Assembly: GCF_022581195.2 (NCBI RefSeq)
Contig: NC_061476.1
Span: 4,448,098-4,512,097, forward strand
Direction of reading: 5' to 3'
Length of the DNA: 64,000 nt
Source: Helicoverpa zea
Lineage: Eukaryota; Arthropoda; Insecta; Lepidoptera; Noctuidae
The first letter of the stretch is position 1; each line of letters begins with the position of its first letter. A program made the translations under genes and the position numbers. The notes under the pieces were generated by a model. That model searched no databases and was not told the origin of the DNA. It saw only the letters and a list, made by a program, of their open reading frames with translations. Positions 50,044 through 60,719 of the stretch are shown in pieces.

Positions 50044-50463
50044 TTAAACAGGCGGAAAATCAAAAGGCTCCTTTCCCCAAGGGTAGTCTTCATCCGATTT
50101 CCGCGGCAACTCAGGAACTTGATAATCAGGTCCTGGCAGGGTCAAATCCCTTGGAAAACGCCTGACATATCCTGGATGATACACTTCCTTAACAAGTCCA
50201 AGGTCCTTCCGACTTCCATCAGGACTTTTAAGAGGCTGGAACTCAAGATAGGCTTCAGATTCGTATGGCAATTGATGGTTTTCTTTCCGCAATGTTGGAA
50301 GCTGGTCTTCCACTCCTCGAATAGGTCTCTGATGAGGTAAACGGTGCCACTTTACAGGAATTGGCATCCGTGGTGTTTTGTAGACAGTAAGTTTGCTCTC
50401 ACATATTGATTCGGTTATTAAAAATGCTGCCACAGCAAAAAATATAAGAGTAGATTTCACCAT
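50044..50463 (-). CDS. Secreted proline-rich peptide precursor, single exon
   Basis: 139 residues from the ATG at 50463. A clear signal peptide, MVKSTLIFFAVAAFLITESI, ends near C/E. The remaining roughly 117 residues are rich in Pro, Arg, Lys, Glu and Tyr. They include KTPRMPIPVKWHRLP, QRPIRG, an RFPR (RXXR) furin-type site and the C-terminus WGKEPFDFPPV. There are no mature cysteines. An upstream in-frame ATG at 50502 is rejected because a TATA box lies only about 10 bases before it. Function is not recognised. Proline-rich antimicrobial precursors of Lepidoptera such as lebocins share the layout (signal, Pro-rich body, RXXR sites), but I see no diagnostic match. A seminal, cuticular or neuropeptide-type role is equally open. 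Confidence 0.75.
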   Translation of the reverse strand: MVKSTLIFFAVAAFLITESICESKLTVYKTPRMPIPVKWHRLPHQRPIRGVEDQLPTLRKENHQLPYESEAYLEFQPLKSPDGSRKDLGLVKEVYHPGYVRRFPRDLTLPGPDYQVPELPRKSDEDYPWGKEPFDFPPV

Positions 50464-50509
50464 ATTGAATGATTTTCTTAAAGTGGTGTTAGAGGTAAAC
50501 AAAGTTGAG

Positions 50510-50518
50510 TATTTATAT
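50510..50518 (-). promoter_or_regulatory. TATA box of the peptide gene
   Basis: The minus strand reads ATATAAATA, 47 bases upstream of the chosen ATG. Transcription would start about 30 bases downstream, giving a 5' UTR of roughly 20 bases. This fixes the start codon at 50463. Confidence 0.6.
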
Positions 50519-50800
50519 GGATTTCTTGAGGAAACAGGTTAAGAATATTATGAACTAGTTTCTTATGGAAAAGGGAATAACCTGTTAGAGAATTACTTAT
50601 TGTTTTTGTTGTGATCTTTCCGTGTGTGCGTCATCTCATCTGCATTTCCAGAGGTGCAATATGTTAATGTGAAATCGTATGGACCATTTATGATTATTAC
50701 CTAACATTGTTTCTTAGTATCCCACAAAATTTTGCAGGTATTAGATTGGTAGGTTAACACCAATCTTTTTTTGGTTGTGCTAAAACCAATTTGAGGTATC

Positions 50801-50940
50801 TGCAGGTACATAAAAGGCCTACGACGGAACATGATGGATTTTTAGTCAGTAAAAGTCTGACACACCCTCACCGCTGCTAACCTACAGTGGGAGGATTTGA
50901 TGATCATTTGATGATTTCTACCATCAAAAACTTAAAAAAA
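50801..50940 (+). repeat. R1-type LINE 3' tail fragment
   Basis: Contains GGTACATAAAAGGCCTACGA, TTTTTAGTCAGTAAAAGTCT and GATCATTTGATGATTTCTAC and ends A-rich. It lies about 300 bp upstream of the peptide gene promoter. Confidence 0.7.
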
Positions 50941-51714
50941 TAAAGGTACCTGCAGGTAGCTATATAACCGAGTAGGTATACTAGACTAAGTAGTATGCAG
51001 AATCAATATTACGGACTATGCACACTTATTTAGCTCATGTCCAAAGAAAACAACGTCTATATATACTTACAGAATATTTGAAAAGAAGCTTGTTAAAAAT
51101 ACTCTTAGGATCATTTCAAATTAAACTTCAACGTTATGCGATAAATTTTAATTTAACTTAATAATAGTTTAAAATTAATAAATTAAAACAACATTTATTG
51201 AATACTGTATGACTAGATATTATTCAAATACAACAATACAGTAGGTACACTGCTAAAAATAAAGCTAATTATCATTATGATAAAATTATTTAGTGAATAG
51301 ACAATAGATTCTATCTTATTAGAAATTAGTTAAAAGGTAACACTTAGAATATAAGTTGCAAAGAAAAATTGGCTAACTACAGTTTTGGTTGATTGATCTA
51401 CCAAAACTGTATGGGAAAATAAATAAGTCAATACATGATGGAATTAAAACAATTCAACAAAGATTGAATGGATGGATACACCTAGGAGCGATTCAAACTA
51501 GCAGATTTTCCTTTCGGGTTTTCCGCGCGTAGTTACTTTAGTTAATAGTTACCGGTTCAAAGGATGACACTTAAAACCGCAAGAAAGATTTTTTACTGCA
51601 CAGAATATCCGCAATGGAAAATCGACCGTGTGAAAATACTGACACTGAAAGAATATTTCCAGACAAAATAAATAAATAAACAAACAGGAGGATGATGACA
51701 AAAATAAAATAAAA

Positions 51715-54700
51715 TCACAAGAAAGTAGACCAATAGACTACATTTAGTATAAAGAAAGAGAACGGGAAGAAGAACCGAGAGAATCTATCTATGTAGACCG
51801 CTGTCTCTCTCCCGTTGCAGAATGTCTCGTATTGAGGGATTGATGCTGATGTACTGGCTCGAGGGTCCACTGTCGTTGGGAATATGTGCTGTGAAAACAA
51901 ATAATAAATAATTTTATTGGAACTTACTTAACTTATCGCACCCGACACCTTTGCCTCTTCAGACTGTCTGTGTACTTTTTAATTTAAATTGGTTAAATAG
52001 TTTTGGTGTAAAAGCGCAGACAAACAGAGTTATTTTGGCAAATATTTAGTAATATTTGCCAAAATAACTAACTATGACATGATATAGAGTGTATGACATG
52101 AGTCCTGTGTTCGATTCCTGGGTCGGGCCAATAACTTTTTGAGCTACAAAAAACTTTCACAAAGCTTTTCACAGTAAGGGGTTGGTAATAATGCACCTGC
52201 ATCGGATTGCAACAAAAAGGCCTGTATACAAAATTCCAAAATAAAAAGATCCCGACGAATTGAGAACCTCCTACTTTTTGAGAATAAAAAATATCTACAA
52301 ACCTTAAAAGCATCCAAATCTCTAGACAGGTCTTCATCAGAATATCCTTTCATTGCCTTCGTGGCGACCGGTCCCATGTAGTTGTTGACCACAGCGAACT
52401 CAAACAGAGATAGAAACACGAACACTGAGCAGGACGACATCCAAACGTCTATCGCTTTCACGTAGGACACCGGCGGTAAACTTTGCTGGGATTGCGTGTT
52501 TTGGGTTGCTGGAAAAAAGGGTGATTATATAGTAAAAAATAAGTACCATCAATCTTGGTAAATAAGTTACACGTGTTTAAAAAGGAAGAAAAAAAACACA
52601 GTCGATGTTGTGGTCATTAGAACAGTTAATTAGCTCAAAATAACTCATATTCTAGTCTATTTTCAGTCCACTGGAATTAGAAAATTACTTGTTATGTAAC
52701 TTAAATTGCAAACTTGGTCTTTTCTAAATAAATCATCAGACGTACCTGTATATTATCTACATATATGTACCACATGTGGAAATACAAAAACGGCATCAGT
52801 CCTCTGCCATGAATGTAACACAAATAAATAGGTACCTACACCAGGTATTTTCTACGACATTTAAGATTCTGTCTTCCAAAACCCCAAGCATTTTCTGCTA
52901 CTTACCTAAAGTAAGCAGTGAGGTCACTCCTAAAGTGACTCTAGCAGGAATAGCTTCAGGCTTGATCCAGAATGAAATCCAGGACATGACGACGATGAGA
53001 GCAGACGGTATGTAGGTGTGGAACAAGTGGTAGCCCAGTCGGCGCCGAAGGTTGAAAACCACGGCTAGGCAGGTGAAGTTGCCTGAAATGTTAAGAGAAT
53101 ATTTTATAGGGTTTAATGGATAGACCGATAAGACATTTATTTAGCACAAACAATAAAAAAATAAGTGAGTACCTACACAATACAAATTAACACGATATTA
53201 AAGATAACAAAATAGATATTATAAAATTACATATTAGACGGATAGTACTGTAGAAGAAACACAAAGAAAGCAAGCGGAAAATTGAAGATCTACTTTATTT
53301 TCACTTCAATACCTCAAACATATAGGTTTTGCAGCTTTAATAGACTGCGCGAGAGTGTGAAATTCGATATAAAAATCGACTCTACTTGTATTGTTGCTGG
53401 GGAGTTTGTTGTGCCACTTCTTCGTCCCAGCAAAAACACATAGGAAGTGGTGAAGGCGTCTTAGGGACTGTCTTTTTAAATTTTGACGTTCTAAAAGTAC
53501 TGTTTAGCAGCAAAGCTTGAATAAAAGATTTGGATTTTTTTGATACAGGATTAAGTGTGGATCGCCATTTACTTTTGCGAGAACTGTGTAATAGTCTTAC
53601 CAGTAGAGTATTCGATGGTACAGTCAGATGTGTAGTTGTTAGAGATGTCCAGCTGTGGCAGTTCGATGTCCGGGTTGACCACTAGTGGGTCTGTGAGGTT
53701 CCAGATGAATACCAGATCGTGGACAGTGTGTGATACTGAAAACAATTTCAATAAAAATGTTAATTTAAACCAATCTATATTCGAATGGCATGGGTACCTA
53801 GTTAAAGTTGTAAGAATTTATTAAGATTTCAATAACATTTTTTTTTTTTAATTTCCGTGTATTTAGATGGTGTTGATTCATTTAGGTAATGAAATCGTCA
53901 TTCACATTCACATCAAGCTTAGATATTATTGAGATGCTATCTAAGGCTGCGTTGGCTTCAGTCTTAAGAAAAATGACCAATCCTTTATCATAAACAAACA
54001 ATTAGTTACTTACAACTCTCTATCATCATGGAACAGCTCTGTGTATCATGAGGATACGATTCGAACTTCATAGCACATGACAGCACGAGGGTCAATCTGA
54101 AAATAGGAATGCGAAGAAATTACACTCATCTATCTATAGTAATATTTTGAACTAATAGTTAGAACGCACTAATATCTGATAATTAGATTTATATACTTTA
54201 GACACTTTCCCAAAAACCGTATGTCGTTAATTATCACTACGGCGTGGTCGGCCCATTAACAAGTAATAAACACTAGAAAGTCAGACAACCAGCCTTACCG
54301 AGGATTATCGTATTGCCCAGGTGACTGAACAAAGCTGGTCAGATGTGTAGCCGCTTCATTTCAACACTGGTACTCAGTTGCATTCGGTTAGACTGGAAGC
54401 CAACCCCAAAATAATGAAATGTATCGGACCAAAACATCAACTTACTTCGACATATAAAGCAGCGTCTTATCATGATACAACCACAGGTAATGGTTAGGTA
54501 TGCTCATCTCATGAAAAGTAACTTTCTTCGCGTTCTTGAAGAAGCAATCTGGTCTCCAGATCTTATTCAGCCAGTCTACATCCAGGATCCTGTACTCCTC
54601 ATGCATGTTCTCTGGAAGACGTAACCGAGGGTCTCTCCAGGATTGTGCTAGGAATATATCGGCTACGTATGTCTGGAATGGAGAATTTGAAAACATAGTA

Positions 54701-55754
54701 GACTTGTTTATGAGAATTGATGAGATGAGATGGATGAAAGGCACTGTACCTAATTACGTAGCTCCTGTCTTTTAGACTGCACAATTTTTTTTGAGGGTGC
54801 GTGTCGTCGTTTCAGCTTTGGAAAATACATTCATGCATAGGTACCTTGATAAGTAGCTACTCATCAGTGGATACATATTTTTGGAATAGTATTATGACTG
54901 AATACCCGATCTTTACAGAATATGAGCGTGTTAACACAGTTTTAGGGGATCGTTGAATAGAGCCGCTTAAAATGAATAACATACTCTTGATATACCACCT
55001 TCATAGTACCTATAATATTCGAGCATAAATATTTATAAAAAAAAAATCTTTAGGGAATTCTATATTCTCCAAAAATATCAGCCCTAAAGAAGCAAGGTTG
55101 CAAAAACAAGCTTACCATACTCTCTTCATTGATGGAGTCAAGTGACAGCACTGTGACATGAAAGTAGACTATGGTGGGCTGTCCCTGCAGCTTGGGAGCC
55201 CGGTTCTTATCATAGAACTTGGCTTTTTCTGGTAAAATGTCCCGTAATGATAGACTGGATTCGGATTTCAGCTCTATTTCTTGGTATGAGGCATTTGTTC
55301 TGGAAATTTTGTTTTTGTAAATGTATTATTCGTGTTATCAAGTAAATTAGTTTTATTAATAGAAAAGTATATATCGCTAGATAGGCGTAAATTGTGGAAA
55401 GGCCACACAGCAAGGCATAGCTGAAATTGATTACTAAGTAAGAATGCAAATTGATTACTTATCTGTACTCATTTTTTTATATGTGAAAATATGGCGGAGA
55501 TAAATATAGGAATAGGGACCTAGCATGACTGGTTTATAAAGTAAATATTTGTTTTCTCCAGTGGAGCACTGGAGTTTTAATAAAATCTATGTAGTTCTCT
55601 ATTTACGCTGATGTCTTTTATGTGTTGGTAAGTAAACAAGAAAAGGTTTTCGATGTACTTACAGAAAACTGACAGCAGCTTGCACCCTGCCCGCCTCGAT
55701 TATGTTTATAACGTTTAGAAGGAAAGTCATTAAAACACTCACTTGGAACATCAT
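51715..55754 (-). CDS. Cys-loop ligand-gated chloride channel subunit (insect GlyR/pHCl-like)
   Basis: Pentameric anion-channel subunit at the plasma membrane. Eight exons: 55754-55663, 55299-55116, 54672-54446, 54096-54014, 53735-53601, 53082-52906, 52508-52303 and 51888-51715. All are GT-AG and in phase, giving 425 residues. Order: signal peptide (MMFQVSVLMTFLLNVI), ligand-binding domain, Cys-loop C-AMKFESYPHDTQS-C, and a second loop-C cysteine pair (DCTIEYSTGNFTC) as in glycine, glutamate-gated and histamine-gated channels. M1 is YHLFHTYIPSALIVVMSWI. M2 has PARVTLGVTSLLTL, where the Pro-Ala before Arg marks anion selectivity. M3 is followed by a short M3-M4 loop and M4 ends FFILNVVYWSTFL. 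The closest groups from memory are Drosophila CG11340 (pHCl-2)/CG6927/CG7589, or CG12344; I cannot decide, and the ligand is unknown. Confidence 0.92.
52029..52068. repeat. Perfect 18-bp-arm hairpin in the channel gene's last intron
   Basis: GTTATTTTGGCAAATATT and its exact reverse complement flank the tetranucleotide TAGT. It lies between exons 7 and 8 of the channel gene. A SINE-like tRNA B-box (GTTCGATTCCTGGGTC) follows 40 bases later. Confidence 0.9.
54285..54420 (+). repeat. SINE-type repeat in channel-gene intron
   Basis: Contains AACCAGCCTTACCGAGGATT, CACTGGTACTCAGTTGCATT and GGAAGCCAACCCCAAAATAA. It is inserted antisense to the gene, between exons 3 and 4. Confidence 0.7.
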
Positions 55755-55780
55755 CTTGTACGCTTACACTTCACTTCAGT

Positions 55781-55807
55781 TCACTTAAGTAACAATTTGA
55801 GCAACAT
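55781..55807 (-). promoter_or_regulatory. Possible short upstream ORF of the channel gene
   Basis: Minus-strand ATG at 55807 encodes MLLKLLLK then TGA, ending 26 bases before the channel start codon. It matters only if transcription starts upstream of it, which I cannot establish. Confidence 0.25.
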
Positions 55808-55989
55808 TTTGGTAATATTTCACTACAATAGGTAGGTGTATTGATTGTGGCTGATTAATCAAAGTTAGTATCGTAACTCTTGATCATCACGCATCCTGTA
55901 TATCAACCATGTGGATGCTACAAGTTTTTGTGGAATCGTAGCTAGAAGTTCGTCAACGTTTTTATATTGGTGTACAGAAAGGCAAAACT

Positions 55990-56075
55990 CTATCAGAAAC
56001 ACTCTGCTGCATCAGGTTAGACTGAAAGCCGACCCCAACATAGTTGGGAAAAGGATAGGCAGATGATGATGGTAT
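55990..56075 (+). repeat. SINE 3' part
   Basis: CATCAGGTTAGACTGAAAGC then GACCCCAACATAGTTGGG and GATGATGATGG: the 3' third of the 36268-type SINE. Confidence 0.65.
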
Positions 56076-56319
56076 GGGTATTAAAGAGTGTGAGATAATA
56101 AATATACAAGCTTATGCTATAAGCACTTATGATTATCCTTTAACATTCTTCCGTATTATCCCTAACCTCGAATGCAAGCTTAGTTGCAACCTTGATGCCA
56201 CAAACTACACGTTATTTTTATTATAATTGAAGACTTACGATTGTACAAGTGTAATCCGTTTACCGATGCAGGTGTCAACTATTTCATATTATACAATGTT
56301 GCTATTTTAGTAGACTGCA

Positions 56320-56400
56320 GTAAGTGCATCTGGTTAGAATGGAAGCCGACCCTAATAATCTTAGTTTGGGAAAAGGCTAAGCAGATGATGACCTATGAAG
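56320..56400 (+). repeat. SINE 3' part
   Basis: GCATCTGGTTAGAATGGAAG, CCGACCCTAATAATC and GGAAAAGGCTAAGCAGATGA: a second short 3' fragment of the same SINE. Confidence 0.6.
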
Positions 56401-57275
56401 GGTATGGACATTTGATGGGGTGAAATGGGGATCTTTTTGTGAGAAAAGTTTTCGGGGTGATCGTGGAGGGATACCTACAATGAAAGAGACACTTGGAACA
56501 ACCAAAGAAACGATGGAAGTTAAATGGTTGTTTAAAAATCTCTCTGTTCCGCTTTGGTGGATTCTGGCCTAAGAGTAGGTAAAATGTTTAAGCAGGGTCA
56601 AGTACCATTTTGGCTTTGAAAAGTTAAAGCTACCTATATATGTAGAGGTATATTTATGATGGACACTGCCTCCCATGAATGGAGTTTATGGGTCATGGTG
56701 AAATATTTATAGCTAATTATAACAAGTCCTTGGAAGAGATTGAGGTCATGGTGGGTCATATTGTTCGAGAGGGTAACTCACACAACGTCAAAATTTCGTA
56801 TAAGAGATTAGTGTTTAGTTAAATATAAGCCAGGGATATTCACAATTCGAAAAAAATAGAGGATTATGTCGAGCTAAAAATAGACGTGTATAACTGTACA
56901 TTTGATACTCAGGTTCAGGTAGACAGACTGATCCGTACATTATTCGCCCGTGTTTGGTTTTAGGTAAAGCCATGTGGTAAAACCACACGAATACTGAGTG
57001 TCAGGACCTGAGTTCGATTCCTGGTATGGGATGTTCGATCCTCCTTGTAACATTTTATACTAGCAGTCAGGAGCCCAAAATTTTGCTTGGTTAATGATTT
57101 AAGATTGCTCAGAGCAATGGACAATAAAATATGTAGGTACCTACATGATGTTTTTTGTTTTCAAACACTTCAGTGGAAAAAAAAATGGCGTAAGTGCGGC
57201 GTTGTTCGAAAGAGTTACCGCGGCTCTGGAACACAAAGAGCTCCAAAAGGATCATGGTGGGTTGTAGATCAGTAA

Positions 57276-57707
57276 GGCCTCTGCCTCTAATTTTGCGGGC
57301 AGCGGGGCGGCGGCGGCGGCGGCGCGGGAGCGGCAGGATCTTACGCGTATAATCAAATGGACCGGCCCTCGAATACAGCGGCGCGGGAGCGGCGCGGCGG
57401 CGGGCAACGAGCGGTGCGCTCCAGTCAAGCGGTGACCGCCCGCGGTGGGCGTCTGCATTGTAGGCATAGTGTTATACATTTTTTTTGTGACGTATCAAAA
57501 TGTCTTCGGACGTGCAAGAGCTAATTATTTCGGCCATCTTTGAGAGGACACCCATATGGAACAGCAAACACTACAGAACACAACACTATACTGCTATATT
57601 GCCGCGCGATCTACCCGCTAGTTTCGAGAACAGGTATGCGTTGCCCGCCCCGCTCCCGCGCCGCCGCCGCTGCCGCCCCGCTGCCCGCAAAATTCGAGGC
57701 AGAGGCC
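57276..57707. mobile_element. 432-bp Harbinger-like MITE with TAA duplication
   Basis: Terminal inverted repeats of about 60 bp start GGCCTCTGCCTCTAATTTTG on the left and, inverted, GGCCTCTGCCTCGAATTTTG on the right. TAA flanks both sides (57273-57275 and 57708-57710). The repeats are very GC-rich with GGC runs. The centre is AT-richer and contains a coding-looking segment. The 3-bp TWA duplication points to PIF/Harbinger. Confidence 0.85.
57500..57633 (+). pseudogene. MADF-domain-like first exon inside the MITE
   Basis: An ATG in fair context opens 44 codons: MSSDVQELIISAIFERTPIW then NSKHYR... and ending ...FEN, followed by a good donor (AACAG before GTATGCG). The pattern of two leading hydrophobic helices, xLIxxIxERTPIWxxxHY, matches the N-terminus of MADF/Myb-SANT-like DNA-binding domains. 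Such domains are found both in host MADF-BESS factors and in the accessory protein of animal Harbinger transposons. No downstream exon is present in the element. Confidence 0.45.
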
Positions 57708-58134
57708 TAAGAGTTAGGAAACGCCCTCGCGATGCACCCACAGCGGGGGGGGTCATTTGATGATTTCCCAGCAGGGAAGAAATACCTATATACATAAGTA
57801 TATACCCAGATAACTAGCTAAGATGCTAGATACGTTTTAGGCAAATATACTCATCCAAAAACCAGACAGAATAATGAACTTGATCGTGAAAGAAAGCAAC
57901 ATAGTAGAGATACTAAACTAAGTATAATCCTAAGCGTGAGACTGCATTGTACTTATGTGGATATCGGCGTAAGGCTTCCTTATCTAATGGCCTACAATTC
58001 AATATACCTAGTGTGAATGTCGGCTTCCATTCGTATGTATTAAACGATCTATATTTTATAGTTGGCTAGAATATATCTACTTTATACCAATGAATTCAAA
58101 AGATATTTCTGAGAAGTGAAGAAGTAGTAATTTA

Positions 58135-58360
58135 TCATCAGCATCTGCCTAGCCTTTCCCGACTATGTTGAGATCGGCTTCCAGTCTAAGCAGATACAAG
58201 TAAGTGCCAGTGTTTTACAAGGAGTTAGTGCCTATCTGACATCATCCCAGTTACCCGGGCAACCCAATATTCCTAGGTAGATAAGGCTGGTTAACAGACT
58301 ATTAGACTTCTGCCTACACGTAACGACTGCCAATGAAGTAGGTACAAATGTCCACCGGAC
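58135..58360 (-). repeat. SINE-type repeat, reverse orientation
   Basis: Starts CATCAGCATCTGCCTAGCCT, then CGGCTTCCAGTCTAAGCAGA, GTGCCAGTGTTTTACAAGGA and GTAACGACTGCCAATG. Well preserved. Confidence 0.8.
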
Positions 58361-58634
58361 CTATAGTTACCTAATGTGCCTTTCGCAACAACATTTAACA
58401 AAATTGATTATAATTTATCTGTAACAACAAATAGTAAACAGGCAACCGTCAAATTGGGAGAATTGAGGGAAACAAATTCGCAATGTATCTTATGCCTGAA
58501 AGAACTCACGTTCTCACTTTTGGAGAGAGAGAGATGAGCTTATGAAGGCTTGTACAGCTTCTACAATAGATTTCAGGGGCATTCAGAGGAGTAATCAGTT
58601 TTTTTTCATCGACAGCAAGATAATCTTTCAATTT

Positions 58635-58750
58635 TCATTGGGGAATCATGGCTTTATCATTGTATCATCATCCCGCATAGAGCAAGCATGGTGATTAAAG
58701 CTCAATTCTTCTCTGTGTAAGAAAAGGCCTGCTGTGACCAGCAATGAGAC
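58635..58750 (+). repeat. LINE 3' end fragment
   Basis: Reads AGCATGGTGATTAAAGCTCA, AGAAAAGGCCTGCTGTGACC and ACGATAAAAAGGCTGATGAA, a common lepidopteran LINE terminus. Confidence 0.7.
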
Positions 58751-59472
58751 GATAAAAAGGCTGATGAATCACAGCTTAGTTTATTCTAAACTGATACGGC
58801 AACACGAATCTATATCTATACATATAATAAATCTGTAAAAAAACTGTGTCTGTACATTGAATATATTAAAAAAATAATAATTGGGTGGGGTTTAGAAACA
58901 GTAATGGAGCACAAATCCAAAAAAAAAATTCTGTCTGTATGTCTGTATGTCTGCATGTCTGTATGTCTGTATGTCTGTATGTCTGTTTGTTTGTACACGC
59001 TAATCTTCCGAACTACTGAACGGATTTCAATGATTTTTTCTTTGTTGTATCAGTATTAAGCCTGGTCAACATATAGGCTATAATTTATCTTCGAAACTTG
59101 AAGACCTGATGCTGAACTCCAACAGACCAACAAAACTATAAGAGATACAAAAATGGTGCCATGGCAAAAATTGTTTCATGTGATAAGCATTTTCAGCTGA
59201 GATAATAAATTTGAAGATCTGGAACACCTGATGTGGAACCCCAAGAGCCCAGCTTCTCTGTACCATATACAGGTATGATGTTTTAGCAAAAGTTGTTCAA
59301 TTTGATAAGCACTTTCTATTGACTTATACAAATTGAAGATCTAAAACACCTGATGTGGAACTCCAGGGGCCCTGCTAGACTATAGCATATGAAGATATGA
59401 CGTTTTAGCAAAAGTGGTTCAATCTGATAAGCACTCTCTATTGACGTATAAACATCGAAGATCTGGAACACC

Positions 59473-59754
59473 TAGGGCTGCCATCCGTCCGGGTTTCCCC
59501 GGATTTGTCCTCGTTTTGACCCCGTCCGGGGGACGTCCGGGCGGGTTTTCAAAAAGCGTCCGGGGAAAACTCGGACACTTTTCATGTAAGAAAGCACCTA
59601 ACTGTATTTCCGTATTTATCGGCATTATGATACAAAACACTAACCTCATTCGGTGTAAGAGTACCCGTCCGGGGAAAAAATGCGATTTACGTCAAATGTC
59701 CGGGTTTTTTTAAATCTTTGTCTGGGTTTGGCGAAATTCGAGATGGCAGCCCTA
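59473..59754. mobile_element. 282-bp hAT MITE with 8-bp target duplication
   Basis: Inverted ends TAGGGCTGCCATC / GATGGCAGCCCTA are flanked on both sides by GGAACACC (59465-59472 and 59755-59762). The empty site is visible in copy A and in neighbouring tandem units, where GGAACACC is single. TAGGG-type ends with an 8-bp duplication are diagnostic of hAT. The interior has repeated CGTCCGGG motifs and no ORF of note. Confidence 0.92.
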
Positions 59755-60719
59755 GGAACACCTGATGTGGAACTTCAAGAGCAATACTACACTTGAAATG
59801 TATAGAAATGAATGTTATGAAATAGGTATGGCGAATCAAAAAAAGTAATTAGTCCGTCTTTTAGATAACCCTAAAATAATGGACACGTATTTTTCTTTTC
59901 TCTCTCTCACAAACAAATAATAACGAAGATACAACACGCTTGAATTTTGTGTTAAGTCACTGCTTAGTACAAATTTTACATACCTAGACGTGGCGTCACG
60001 AGCCCCCACTCTCCGACTTTGTTGCGTTATATCTCATTATTATTTTGTATGTCTCTTCCAGACCTCGGGACTACAGAGTTCCGAATTTTTGGGAGGTAAA
60101 CGTGGAGCCGAAGCCAACACGCCGAAGCCCTTTTGAGACAACTTTAATGAAATGGTGACACAAAACCGACGATTATCCCTTTATACACTATAGAAATGAA
60201 CCCAAGGACAATCCCCGGTGGACGTCGTTAAAAAAAGACAATCCCCGGTTCTGTGCTAAACTATTGCTAACTATGGAGGAAAAGTACTTGGGCTATTGTG
60301 ATGGGATGTTAGTGGATGACAATGTATTAGGTACATGTAAAAATGGCAGGTGGAGACTTGCCACCTCACTTACTGGGCCCCCGGGAACCAGTCACTGAAT
60401 AGCAACAAGAGGGCAACAGGTACATGAGCGGCTGTAGGGTGAGGATACCTCGGTGGACTTTAAACGCTGATTACGCGCTCCCTGTGCTTACCATGAGGCA
60501 CCTACCCTCCGAGCAGGGCTACTAATCCTGCTCTAGCGACTCCACTCTGGACGGCCAAGCCAAGCCAGAGGCGTGAGACCTACCCCCGTCATGGTTCACT
60601 CCGACCGGCCGGAGATGGGGGACAGTATACTCTCCCTGGAGAACTCAGTATATATAGCCCCGCGGGGTCGCTACTCCCCGTCATCAGCCTCAGATGTCTT
60701 GCGGTGCCTGTATCTCATA

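Larger units (their letters stand above)
57196..57775 (+). repeat. R1-type LINE tail interrupted by a MITE
   Basis: The left half (57196-57275) has GTTGTTCGAAAGAGTTACCG up to GATCAGTAA. The right half (57711-57775) resumes GAGTTAGGAA...CACCCACAGCGGGG and GGTCATTTGATGATTTCC. Removing 57276-57707 and one TAA restores the tail order seen at 47512-47713. Confidence 0.8.
55755..58813. other. Intergenic repeat-rich stretch
   Basis: Upstream region of the channel gene followed by SINE fragments (55990-56075 and 56320-56400), a tRNA-derived head at about 56967-57030 (GAGTTCGATTCCTGG), an R1 tail split by a MITE (57196-57775), a reverse SINE (58135-58360) and a LINE end (58635-58750). No host exon recognised. 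Confidence 0.5.

Noticed and set aside
50464..50502. Upstream in-frame ATG of the peptide gene
   Set aside because: It would lie only about 10 bases from the TATA box and adds a charged segment before an otherwise ideal signal peptide.
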